Source: Sinimarinibacterium sp. NLF-5-8
Lineage (GTDB): Bacteria > Pseudomonadota > Gammaproteobacteria > Nevskiales > Nevskiaceae
Assembly (NCBI RefSeq): GCF_010092425.1
Contig: NZ_CP048030.1
Location: 1,054,001 to 1,118,000 of the forward strand
Reading direction: 5' to 3'
Length of the DNA: 64,000 bases
Every line of letters starts with the position of its first letter. The stretch's first letter is position 1. A model generated the notes under the pieces. It made no database searches. It was not told the DNA's origin and worked only from the letters and a program-made list of their open reading frames with translations. Position numbers and translations under genes: made by a program. Shown one piece after another: positions 33,530-41,836 of this stretch.

Positions 33530-36500
33530 GCTCTGGTAGTTTCAGCCGCTGCCGATCACCGTCGTACTCAATCAGCAGGACGCCTGACACGCGCCGATCG
33601 CTGATATCCACGAAGCAGGCGCCACCGATGAATGGCTCAAGGGTCATGACCGACTTCAGCGGCGTGGCGACCACCATCTGGAATCCGAAATTGGTAAAGA
33701 TGTTCATCGCCAAAGCGGTGAACTCATTATCTGCCTTGTCGAAAGCTTCATCCAGCACGACAGGCGCATACAGCGGCACGCCGTGGTCGTTCCCGCCCAG
33801 TTGATATCGCAGGGCTGCGGCCAAGCACGTGGTGGCTAACTTCTGGCGCTGGCCTCCAGACTTACCCGCACCGCTGCGGTAGATCTCGACCTCGACGCCG
33901 CTTTCATCGATCTCCCGCCCGATGAACTCAACATGCTGTCGAACATCGAGCACAGTCTCGCGCCAGCGCTTTTGCTCGGGGTCCTGACTGGCGAGTCGAT
34001 CAACAAGTCGTCGCAAGGCCAGGAACCGCGCCTCGGCAAACTCGCGATCCTCCGTCCATGCATGGCTCAGTGCCTGCTGGATCTCCTGCTTGAATTCCTT
34101 GACGTCGACAAGCTGCCGGTCACTGGCGTCGATGTGGAGATAGGTGCGTTGATTGGCGCTTTGGTTGAAGGGCACCTGGCCAAGACTGTCGTTGACAAGA
34201 TCCATCCGCTCCAGGATCGCCTTACGCGCATCGTTCAGGTAGGTGGAAAGCGCCGCCAGATTCTGGTGACTTTGGTTCTGCAGCAATTCAAAGAATCGCT
34301 GCTCATAGGCGGGCAGCCCATCCGTCTCCAGTCGAACCAGTTTGGCGAAGAAGTCTGGCGCGCTGGCAAGGCTCGTGTCCATGTCGCCCGCGTCCATCGG
34401 CCATTGCCGTTTGAAGTCGGCAAAGCGTGCTTCTATTTCCTTCTCGCAGGCACCAATCCCACGGTTGACCTCTTCGATCTCCGCATTGAGTGCGCGTTCT
34501 ACAGAAGTTGTCACCTTGTCGAGGTTGTCGAGCCGGACTGCATCTGACTGCTTGGCGAAGCGCTCGTCGAGACCCGAAACCTGATGGGGCGTCAATGGAA
34601 CGATAGACGCGTCCTGCAAAAGGGATTCCAGTTTCTGGGTGCTGGTCTTGATCTGGTCAACAATCGAGTCGTGCGCACGCGTTGCCTGGCGAAGATCCTT
34701 GTCAGCATCATCGACGAGCTTCTTTTGCTTCTCGATCTGCTCACTGATTTGCAGCAGGGTGGTGTTCCCCTCGCGCGCTTCACGGATCTGCCGCTCGATG
34801 GTGGAGATGCGATCCAGCAATGGGAGCACATCTATTTCTTGCCACTGGAGATTCACCAGCGTCTGGCACTGCATCGCTCGGGCCGCACGATTCTTGTCCT
34901 GGTCGGAGAGCTTGTCGATCTCCCCGCCGAGGCGCGCAATCGCGTCAGCCTGCTCCTGTGCCTGAGATTGAAAGAGCCCGAGCTTCTCGCGGTTATCAAA
35001 TCCGAGCACCCAGTTTCGCCGGTCGCCGACACTTCTGCGGTCGTCTTTCTCATGGCGAGTTTTGCTGTGCTTGACCTGACCCTCGCGGGTAATGGCGCGA
35101 TCTGCGCTCCTGAACGACTGAATGGAATCGACGCACGCGTAATCGAAGCGTTGCCGCAGCTCGGCCTGGAGCCAATCAGCGTAGGTCCCATCCTTGACGT
35201 TCAGCTTGAGGACGAGCGAATTGGCCCCGATAGGCTTGGCCTGCCACGTCTCCGGACGGCCAGTCCGGTAATACACCAAGCGCTGCCCAAGGTGGGTGGT
35301 GTTGATGTGATTGGCCAATGCCGAATACTGGCGTTCGTCTACCAGGAGCGAGAGCGCAAACCCGTGCAGTACGCGCTCTATGGCCCCCTGCCATTCGGCC
35401 TCGTCGGGCTTCACCTCGATGAGTTCCCCAACGAATGGCAGCGCGGACTCAGAGATCCCGATGGCAGCGGCAATGTTTCGGCGCATTTCCAGCATGTCCG
35501 CTGGGATGTTCGATGGTTGGCGCTGAAGTGCCTGCACCTCTTTCAGTGCTTGCGAAAATGCTGCCTCAGCGTCCCTTTTTTCACCGGCCAGGCGGAACTG
35601 TTCTTCGCGGTTCGCGTTGCTGCGCTGCTCCCAGTTTTCGACCTCCTGCCGCGCGTTGCCCAAAAGTTCCGCGAAGGCTTGAGGCGAATCAGGAAGGCTC
35701 CAGCCCAGCTTCTTGCACGCATCTTCGGCCTGACCGCGTTTGCGCAGGCGATCCGTGCGCTGGCCCTCTAGCCCCGATTTCTCGGCTTCCCATTGCTCGA
35801 TCTGATCACCGCCTGCTTCACGGTGCTGCCGCTCCAGATCGCGCAAGATTGCGGCGTGGTTTTCCAGAGTGCTTTGACGTCGCCCCACTTCACCTTCTGA
35901 GCCGTTGGCTTGCACCTCCAGGGCTGCCACATGCTCCTTGAGAAGGTCAATGCGTCGGGTTTCCCGGTAGCCATCAACACCAAGCCGAAGCTCATCCAAG
36001 CTATTGCGCTGCAGCATCAATGAGTCCCTGCGCTGATGCTGCTCCCGCGCTGGCGCGAGCGTTTGAACCTGCTCGCGAGCCGTGACGACCGCCTGGTGGG
36101 CCGCATTGAGCTCTCCAAACTCGCTGACCAAGCGATCCGCCACCTCGAAGGTCTCGGGCTTGTCGAGCATGAAGTCGCGCAGGAAGGTATTGAGGTCACC
36201 GAGGTTTTTGGCCGACTGGGTTTTGTGCAGCAAACGCAGCGCCATTTCGCTCTCGATGCCGAGCAAACGGCAAAACCGTTCGCAATAAGGACGAAATTCG
36301 TCGCGTGCGAATGCTTCCGGGAAGGACTGCTTGAGCTTTCGGATGTCGAAGTTGGATTGGCCGAAGTCCTCCAGTTCGCGCAGGTCGAAGGCCCGTTCCA
36401 TGACAAGGTAGTGGCGCTTGACGTCGGCGCTACCGTTCGCATTGCCCCGCAGCCAGAACACCTGAACCAGCACCACAGACTGACCCAAGGCATTCTGGTA

Positions 36501-36869
36501 GGTCAGCGCCAAGGCAGACCAGGTCGTCCCCGCGCGCAGGTAGCGGGTCGCGATCTCGCCTGACTCCCCATCCTTCTGTTCAGCCCATGCACCACGTATG
36601 TAGGTGACGAGGTTCCGGTCACGACCACTGCGGTCCGCCTCGCGCGCAGCCGCGTTGAAGTCGATCCAGCGAGGTGGCGTCAGCAACGCCGAAAATGCAT
36701 CGAGCAGCGTCGACTTCCCCGCACCGGATCGACCCACAAACAGAAAACCTCGTTCGCTGATCGGCACGTCGTGCAGGCCGGAGAAAGTACCCCAGTTGTA
36801 AACCTGCAGGCGGGTCATCCGGAACTGCTCGCGGGCAAACAAGGAGGCGGTTTGGGGTTCCGGGTTCAT
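33495..36869 (-). CDS. jetC: Wadjet SMC-like ATPase JetC
   Basis: The 1124-residue protein has an N-terminal ATPase half (LFVGRSGAGKSTLLDAFSALLTPP, Walker A near residue 50), long coiled-coil arms with a hinge-like insertion near residues 450-620, and a C-terminal half with signature SGAGKSGGQRQKLATT and Walker B APVVLDEAFDKAD near residue 1040. It is the MukB-like motor that extrudes DNA loops in Wadjet. The start overlaps the jetB stop (ATGA). Confidence 0.95.
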   Translation of the reverse strand: MNPEPQTASLFAREQFRMTRLQVYNWGTFSGLHDVPISERGFLFVGRSGAGKSTLLDAFSALLTPPRWIDFNAAAREADRSGRDRNLVTYIRGAWAEQKDGESGEIATRYLRAGTTWSALALTYQNALGQSVVLVQVFWLRGNANGSADVKRHYLVMERAFDLRELEDFGQSNFDIRKLKQSFPEAFARDEFRPYCERFCRLLGIESEMALRLLHKTQSAKNLGDLNTFLRDFMLDKPETFEVADRLVSEFGELNAAHQAVVTAREQVQTLAPAREQHQRRDSLMLQRNSLDELRLGVDGYRETRRIDLLKEHVAALEVQANGSEGEVGRRQSTLENHAAILRDLERQHREAGGDQIEQWEAEKSGLEGQRTDRLRKRGQAEDACKKLGWSLPDSPQAFAELLGNARQEVENWEQRSNANREEQFRLAGEKRDAEAAFSQALKEVQALQRQPSNIPADMLEMRRNIAAAIGISESALPFVGELIEVKPDEAEWQGAIERVLHGFALSLLVDERQYSALANHINTTHLGQRLVYYRTGRPETWQAKPIGANSLVLKLNVKDGTYADWLQAELRQRFDYACVDSIQSFRSADRAITREGQVKHSKTRHEKDDRRSVGDRRNWVLGFDNREKLGLFQSQAQEQADAIARLGGEIDKLSDQDKNRAARAMQCQTLVNLQWQEIDVLPLLDRISTIERQIREAREGNTTLLQISEQIEKQKKLVDDADKDLRQATRAHDSIVDQIKTSTQKLESLLQDASIVPLTPHQVSGLDERFAKQSDAVRLDNLDKVTTSVERALNAEIEEVNRGIGACEKEIEARFADFKRQWPMDAGDMDTSLASAPDFFAKLVRLETDGLPAYEQRFFELLQNQSHQNLAALSTYLNDARKAILERMDLVNDSLGQVPFNQSANQRTYLHIDASDRQLVDVKEFKQEIQQALSHAWTEDREFAEARFLALRRLVDRLASQDPEQKRWRETVLDVRQHVEFIGREIDESGVEVEIYRSGAGKSGGQRQKLATTCLAAALRYQLGGNDHGVPLYAPVVLDEAFDKADNEFTALAMNIFTNFGFQMVVATPLKSVMTLEPFIGGACFVDISDRRVSGVLLIEYDGDRQRLKLPEHAREEASVEAS

Positions 36870-37585
36870 TGGTCGGCCTCCTCATCAGCATCAGTCTGAA
36901 CCAGCTGCGCTGGCGTTTCTCCGGCCGCCATGCGCTGATACAGGTGCGTCAGCGCTTGTATTTCCTCCGCCGAGAAGAGGAGCTTCAGCGTCGGCGAGAT
37001 CTCGAAGCGATCCTCGCTCGAGCGAATTTTCTGAAGGATGCTGTGCTTCTTGATCTTCTCGATGGAGGCGTGAACCCGTTTCACGAATCCTGCACGGTCG
37101 GTGTTGGCGGCGCGCTCATAGAGGGAGAGAAACTCCGTGATCTCATCTGTCGACACCACGGCACGATCCCCCTGCGAGTCTGCTTGGGTCAATCGCTGGC
37201 GTAGGTGGAGCAGCAGAATTGAGTCAATGAACGTCAGTTGGGCGCGACGCAGCAGGAGCGGCACTTCGAGGTCGCCGGTATCTGCCTGGCGCGTGAAAGC
37301 CACTTGTACGTCTCGGTCGATAACCAGTTCGAGAAACAGCTCGGCAAGACGCCGACGGATCACCGCCTCGTCTCGAACCAAGATCGGCCAGAGTTTTGGA
37401 TGCCGACGCCCGTCGAGCGACGGCCCTGCCAGTAGCTGCACCAGGGCGCGCCTGGTATCCAGTGCCAACTCGCCGCTGTCGCCCAAGAACAGGGTGTTGG
37501 CAGGTGCCTGAGCAGCATCGGGGGCTTGTGCTTCGGTCGGCATTGCCGATTCGTCGCTGACGGACCCATTTTCAGACCAGTTCAT
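36866..37585 (-). CDS. jetB: Wadjet protein JetB (DUF4194, MukE-like)
   Basis: The 239-residue protein has DUF4194 winged-helix features: LAELFLELVIDRDVQVAFTRQADTGDLEVPLLLRR, DSILLLHLRQRLTQADSQGDRAVVSTDEI and the C-terminal TLKLLFSAEEIQALTHLYQ. An acidic, Ala/Pro-rich N-terminus of about 35 residues is poorly conserved. It bridges the kleisin JetA and the motor. It overlaps jetA by 14 bases and jetC by 4. Confidence 0.92.
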   Translation of the reverse strand: MNWSENGSVSDESAMPTEAQAPDAAQAPANTLFLGDSGELALDTRRALVQLLAGPSLDGRRHPKLWPILVRDEAVIRRRLAELFLELVIDRDVQVAFTRQADTGDLEVPLLLRRAQLTFIDSILLLHLRQRLTQADSQGDRAVVSTDEITEFLSLYERAANTDRAGFVKRVHASIEKIKKHSILQKIRSSEDRFEISPTLKLLFSAEEIQALTHLYQRMAAGETPAQLVQTDADEEADQ

Positions 37586-39056
37586 TGGCTCGCTCCCTCA
37601 AAAAGAAGATCTTTGGAATTCGGGCGCTACGACGCTCGTCGTCGCCTCCAACCCAGCCTACGGTTTCACTGTGGTCAGCCTTGAACCCATGCCGACTGCC
37701 CAACGCCAGCAGACCGACGACGCTGCCCAGCCCCTGTGCAGCGGGGAACTGCTCCAGAACGTCCGCAATCGAGGCCTGGGAGCGTTGCTCCAGAACTGCC
37801 AGCACGTTGGCCTTCAAGGTTCGGAAGTCGATCTCGGACTGTGCGACCAGTTCGCTCACAGACTCCAGGTCGATTGGCGGTGCGTCTCCTTCTGCCATCT
37901 GCCCAGGCAATGCTTGCAGGGATGGGTCGTGCAGCACCCATTGAGACAATGAGCGCAATCGACTGCTCGTGAGCTCAAGCGTGTACTGGAGGGCTTCTGT
38001 GGCCCTGACTTCGTCCTTCAAGGCCAGTGCTGCGCGCTGGGCGTCTTTCAGCAGGTGATTGAGTCGGCGTTGCTCGAGGTATTCACGACTCTGGACGAAG
38101 TGCTTCAGGCTGCGCGCGAAGGTCTGGAGTACCTCGTGAACCATGCCGCCCTGCTCAAGAAGGGTGCGCGTCAGCCGCAGAAGGAATCGTCGCTCCTTGG
38201 CTTCGAGCTGCCCCACGAACTCCCGCGACATCACGCTATCCAGCGCCTGATCAAGCGTGGCGGCCTGTTCTGGGTCCGTAAGCAATCGCCAAAAAGCGGA
38301 GAAAGTCCTGCCGGCGTCGCTCTCTGAAATCAGGTCGATTCCGGCGAACAGCGAATCCAGCACATCCCCACGATTGCCATCGTTGTCCATGATGCGTTCA
38401 CGAAGATCGCGATTGAGCTGGTCGAACTGATCGCGGACACGGCGGAAATCACCGGCCAGATCGTCGGCCAGCGTGATGATCTCCCGTGTGCGCTCGAGCG
38501 CCGTTGTATGCGGCAGCACGCGCATCTGCCCCTTCTGGATGGCGTCAATCTCCTTGTCGATGCGGGCTTGCTCGGCCATCAGCCGGTCGATGCGGCGGAA
38601 CTTGTCGGTGTCGGTGTCCTCGGCAAGTCGGGCCAAGGCCTCGATGACGAGCGTCAAGCGGCTTTCGGTGGCGGCTGAGTGCGGCTGCGCCAGGCCAGAG
38701 ACAAATCGAATGGCTTCGACGGCGGCCGTGGAGAGTTCATATTCCTCCTCTGAAGCCCCAGCCGGGAAGCGTCGCTCCAGATACCCATCGGTGAGCCAGC
38801 TGGCGACATACGCTTGTGCCGTTTGGGGGAGGTCTTCACCTTGGGCGCGCAGCTCTTCCAGATCCCTTGTGATTCGTTCGTGAAAAATGGAGGCAGGGAG
38901 GCTTCGCTCGCTCTCATACAGATGAGATTGAAGCAGGCCAATGACGGTAGGCCCGGTAGTCGAGGCAAGTAGACGCCACAGCGGCTGCGCCCGCATGCGC
39001 CGGTAGGTCGCGATGGCTTTGTCTGCTTTCACTCCCATGCTCCAAAGTGCGGGCAT
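37572..39056 (-). CDS. jetA: Wadjet kleisin JetA (DUF3375, MukF-like)
   Basis: The product has about 494 residues, with an N-terminal winged-helix domain (MRAQPLWRLLASTTGPTVIGLLQSHLYESERSLPASIFHERI, then SWLTDGYLERRFPAGASEEEYELS). The central coiled coil includes TDKFRRIDRLMAEQARIDKEIDAIQ. The C-terminal wHTH (LADVLEQFPAAQGLGSVVGLLALG) contacts JetC. It is first in the order jetA-B-C-D. GTG 39059, ATG 39056 and ATG 39038 (MGVKADK) are possible starts; none has a strong Shine-Dalgarno, so the N-terminal edge is uncertain. Confidence 0.92.
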   Translation of the reverse strand: MPALWSMGVKADKAIATYRRMRAQPLWRLLASTTGPTVIGLLQSHLYESERSLPASIFHERITRDLEELRAQGEDLPQTAQAYVASWLTDGYLERRFPAGASEEEYELSTAAVEAIRFVSGLAQPHSAATESRLTLVIEALARLAEDTDTDKFRRIDRLMAEQARIDKEIDAIQKGQMRVLPHTTALERTREIITLADDLAGDFRRVRDQFDQLNRDLRERIMDNDGNRGDVLDSLFAGIDLISESDAGRTFSAFWRLLTDPEQAATLDQALDSVMSREFVGQLEAKERRFLLRLTRTLLEQGGMVHEVLQTFARSLKHFVQSREYLEQRRLNHLLKDAQRAALALKDEVRATEALQYTLELTSSRLRSLSQWVLHDPSLQALPGQMAEGDAPPIDLESVSELVAQSEIDFRTLKANVLAVLEQRSQASIADVLEQFPAAQGLGSVVGLLALGSRHGFKADHSETVGWVGGDDERRSARIPKIFFLRERANELV

Positions 39057-39064
39057 CACCCGTC

Positions 39065-39139
39065 ATGTGGTAATCACAATGCAACGCACACAAGAATCAA
39101 AAACATTGCATTGCCACATTCTAGAGCAGCTTATATACT
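39065..39139 (+). promoter_or_regulatory. Promoter of the WYL-restriction operon with imperfect inverted repeat
   Basis: TTGCCA (39111-39116) and TATACT (39134-39139) are exactly 17 bases apart, a strong rightward promoter 50 bases before the WYL gene. An imperfect inverted repeat ATGTGG...AATGCAA / TTGCATTGCCACAT (39065-39080 and 39106-39119) overlaps the -35 box and lies between the divergent jetA and WYL genes, a plausible site for the WYL protein. Confidence 0.65.
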
Positions 39140-39189
39140 TACCGCAATAACCCGCACAAGTATTCGCTAACCCGATAGAGCACTCAGGA

Positions 39190-40092
39190 ATGCCCAAAGT
39201 CCAACTTGCAGAACTGACCCAGCCTCAGCGCGACCGGCTCGCGTTCATTGAGCTGCGTGTGCGCTTCGTGGGGGAGATCCGTCGGCAGGACTTGGTTGCG
39301 CGGTTTGGCATCCAGTCCGCAGCGGCAACCCGGGATTTGGCGCTCTATAAAGAGTTGTCTCCGGGGAACATCGACTATGACCCCAAAGGCAAGGCCTACG
39401 TCCTGGGGCCGGACTTTCGCCCCATCTTCGACTTTCCTCCGGAGCGGGTGCTGTCATGGCTGACCCAGGGCTTTGGCGACGGTGAGCCGATGCGGCTCAA
39501 GGCATGGGTGGCCAGCGAGAGCCCGTCACGGCTCACGCATCCGGATCTGGATGTGCTGGCGAGTGTGACCCGGGCGATCCACCAAGAGTGTCCGCTCGGC
39601 ATCGAGTACCACTCCATCGCCAGTGGCCGCACCGAGCGGGAAGTCGTCCCCTTTGCGCTGATCGACAACGGCCTGCGCTGGCATGTCCGTGCCTTCGACC
39701 GGAAGTCTCAGGAGTTCCGGGATTTCGTCATCACACGGATCAAGAACCCCGTCGTGCTCAAGGGGCAGCCAGTGGCGTCCCACGAGATGAGCGATCAAGA
39801 CATTCAGTGGACGCGGATCGTCGAGCTGGAGTTGGTGCCCCACCCGGATCAGCCCCGGCCGGAGATCACCGAGATGGACTACAGCATGCAAGGTGGCGTG
39901 CTGCGGATGAAGCTGCGGGCAGCCACCGCCGGTTACACGCTGCTGCGCTGGAGCGTGGACTGCTCGCCTGATCACAGCCTCAGAGATGAACAGTACCGCC
40001 TGTGGCTCAGCGATCCACTGGCGCTGTACGGCGTCGAGAACGCCAAGCTGGCTCCGGGCTACCAAGCCCCGAGCAGCCCAAAGAAACGATAA
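39190..40092 (+). CDS. WYL-domain transcriptional regulator (BrxR/CapW-like)
   Basis: The 300-residue protein has an N-terminal winged helix (LAFIELRVRFVGEIRRQDLVARFGIQSAAATRDLALY), a WYL domain (LGIEYHSIASGRTEREVVPFALIDNGLRWHVRAFDRKSQEFRDFV) and a C-terminal WCX-like domain (ELVPHPDQPRPEITEMDYS...LLRWSVDCSP). The size and order match BrxR/CapW repressors that sit at the front of BREX, CBASS and other defence loci and respond to phage-induced signals. It is the first gene of the DUF262-hsd operon and divergent from jetA. Confidence 0.88.
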   Translation: MPKVQLAELTQPQRDRLAFIELRVRFVGEIRRQDLVARFGIQSAAATRDLALYKELSPGNIDYDPKGKAYVLGPDFRPIFDFPPERVLSWLTQGFGDGEPMRLKAWVASESPSRLTHPDLDVLASVTRAIHQECPLGIEYHSIASGRTEREVVPFALIDNGLRWHVRAFDRKSQEFRDFVITRIKNPVVLKGQPVASHEMSDQDIQWTRIVELELVPHPDQPRPEITEMDYSMQGGVLRMKLRAATAGYTLLRWSVDCSPDHSLRDEQYRLWLSDPLALYGVENAKLAPGYQAPSSPKKR

Positions 40093-40106
40093 GAAAGAAA
40101 AACACA

Positions 40107-41825
40107 ATGGCCAAGACACTTGAAGCCCACGACAAACTGATCCGGGAGATTTTCGAAGGCAGCTACCAGTTCGAGATTCCGGACTACCAGCGCCCCTACG
40201 CCTGGACAACCGAGCAGGCCACAGAGCTGTTCGATGATCTGTACTCGGCGATGCAGGACGCGCGTGTCTCGGGGGCCAGCAGCCAATACTTCCTGGGCAG
40301 CATCGTTCTGATCAAGAACGACCGGGACCCGAAGTCATCGGTAGTCGACGGCCAGCAGCGTCTGTCTACGCTCACGATGCTGTTCGCCGTGTTGCGCACC
40401 GTGATGCCGGATGCGGCAGATGACATCACCGACTTCCTCTACAAAAAGGGTAAGGTCAGTCTTGGCGAGAAAAACGAGTACCGCCTAATCGCCCGCGAGG
40501 AAGATGCCGACTTCTTCCGCACCAATATTCAGGAGCCGGGTGGCATCGCACAGTTGGTCGCCAGTACGGACAAGCTGAAAGACAGCCGTCTGCGTTACCG
40601 TGAAAACGCCACGCTGCTGCTCGAAAAGGCCAAGGCGCTTCCGCCTGCCGACCTCATTGCGCTGTGGCAGTTCCTCGCCAACGACTGCTCGCTGGTTGTC
40701 ATCTCCACGCCCGACCTCGAAGCCGCGTACCGCATCTTCTCCGTACTCAACAACCGGGGACTCGACCTCGCGCCTATCGACATCATCAAGGCGCAGGTCC
40801 TTGGCCTGATCCGCACTACGGCAGGCGACGTCAAGAGCCGCGCCTACGCAAAAGAGTGGAGCCGGATCGAAAGTTCGCTGGGCCGCGACGCCTTCGGTGA
40901 CCTGTTTGGCCACATCCGCAGCATCTACGCCAAGAAGAAGCAGAAGTACATCCTGGTCAAGGAGTTCCAGGAGCACGTCACCGAGTACAAGACCCCCATC
41001 GACCTCGTCGACAAGGTCATCAAACCCTATGCCGAAGTGTGGGACTTCGTGCGCGATGCAGACTTCGAGGCCACCGAGCACGCCGAGACCATCAACGATC
41101 ACCTGTCTTGGCTCAACCGTGTGGACTTCAAGGACTGGGTGCCACCGGCACTGGTCTATTTCAAGCGCTTCCGGCAGCAGCCCAAACTGCTCGCAGAGTT
41201 TTTCCAGTCACTGGAACGCCTGACCTATTTCCTGCTGGTCACCAAGGGGGGCATCAACGAGCGCATCGAAACCTACGCCGCGCTCACCAAGGAAATTGAA
41301 CCGGAGGCCTTCAAGGGGGATCTGGCTGCGCTCACCACGCTGACACTGACAGACGCGCAAAAGCGCAAGTTCGTCGCGGCACTCGATGGAGACGTGTACG
41401 ACGATCTGCCCAAGGCCAGGATGGCGCTGGTCTTGCGCCTTGAGTCCTTGGTGCGCGCCCCCGGCGTGCAGCTTCAAGATGCCGTGTCTCTGGAGCACGT
41501 TCTGCCGCAAACCCCGCCCGACGGTTCGGACTGGATCAAGTGGTTCCCGGATGAAGACGAGCGCGACGGCTGGATGCACCGTCTGGCCAATCTGGTTCCG
41601 CTGGATAGGAACAAGAACTCCTCTGCCAGCAACTACGACTTTGCCAAAAAGAAGGACGCCTACTTCCGGGGCAAAGGCAAGGCGTCGCCCTTCGTGCTGA
41701 CGCAGGAAGTCAGATCAGAAAACGAGTGGACGCCAACACTTCTGGCCGAACGTCAGAAGCGCCTTGTGGGCGTCCTCAAAGACCATTGGAATCTCGCCGT
41801 CGCCACAGGCACGGCGGCGAGCTGA
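40107..41825 (+). CDS. DUF262/DUF1524 restriction protein (GmrSD/BrxU-like)
   Basis: The 572-residue protein begins with DUF262: FEIPDYQRPYAWTTEQATELFDDL and SSVVDGQQRLSTLTML (Asp-Gly-Gln-Gln-Arg, a ParB-like NTP-binding motif). The C-terminal DUF1524 HNH-type nuclease has SLEHVLPQTPPDGSDW, WMHRLANLVPLDRNKNSSASNY. Fused proteins of this type act as type IV restriction enzymes on modified phage DNA in GmrSD and BrxU; the specificity here is unknown. The ATG follows AAGAAAG, 14 bases after the WYL gene, so the two are cotranscribed, and hsdM follows after 11 bases. Confidence 0.9.
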   Translation: MAKTLEAHDKLIREIFEGSYQFEIPDYQRPYAWTTEQATELFDDLYSAMQDARVSGASSQYFLGSIVLIKNDRDPKSSVVDGQQRLSTLTMLFAVLRTVMPDAADDITDFLYKKGKVSLGEKNEYRLIAREEDADFFRTNIQEPGGIAQLVASTDKLKDSRLRYRENATLLLEKAKALPPADLIALWQFLANDCSLVVISTPDLEAAYRIFSVLNNRGLDLAPIDIIKAQVLGLIRTTAGDVKSRAYAKEWSRIESSLGRDAFGDLFGHIRSIYAKKKQKYILVKEFQEHVTEYKTPIDLVDKVIKPYAEVWDFVRDADFEATEHAETINDHLSWLNRVDFKDWVPPALVYFKRFRQQPKLLAEFFQSLERLTYFLLVTKGGINERIETYAALTKEIEPEAFKGDLAALTTLTLTDAQKRKFVAALDGDVYDDLPKARMALVLRLESLVRAPGVQLQDAVSLEHVLPQTPPDGSDWIKWFPDEDERDGWMHRLANLVPLDRNKNSSASNYDFAKKKDAYFRGKGKASPFVLTQEVRSENEWTPTLLAERQKRLVGVLKDHWNLAVATGTAAS

Positions 41826-41836
41826 GGAACGTATCG

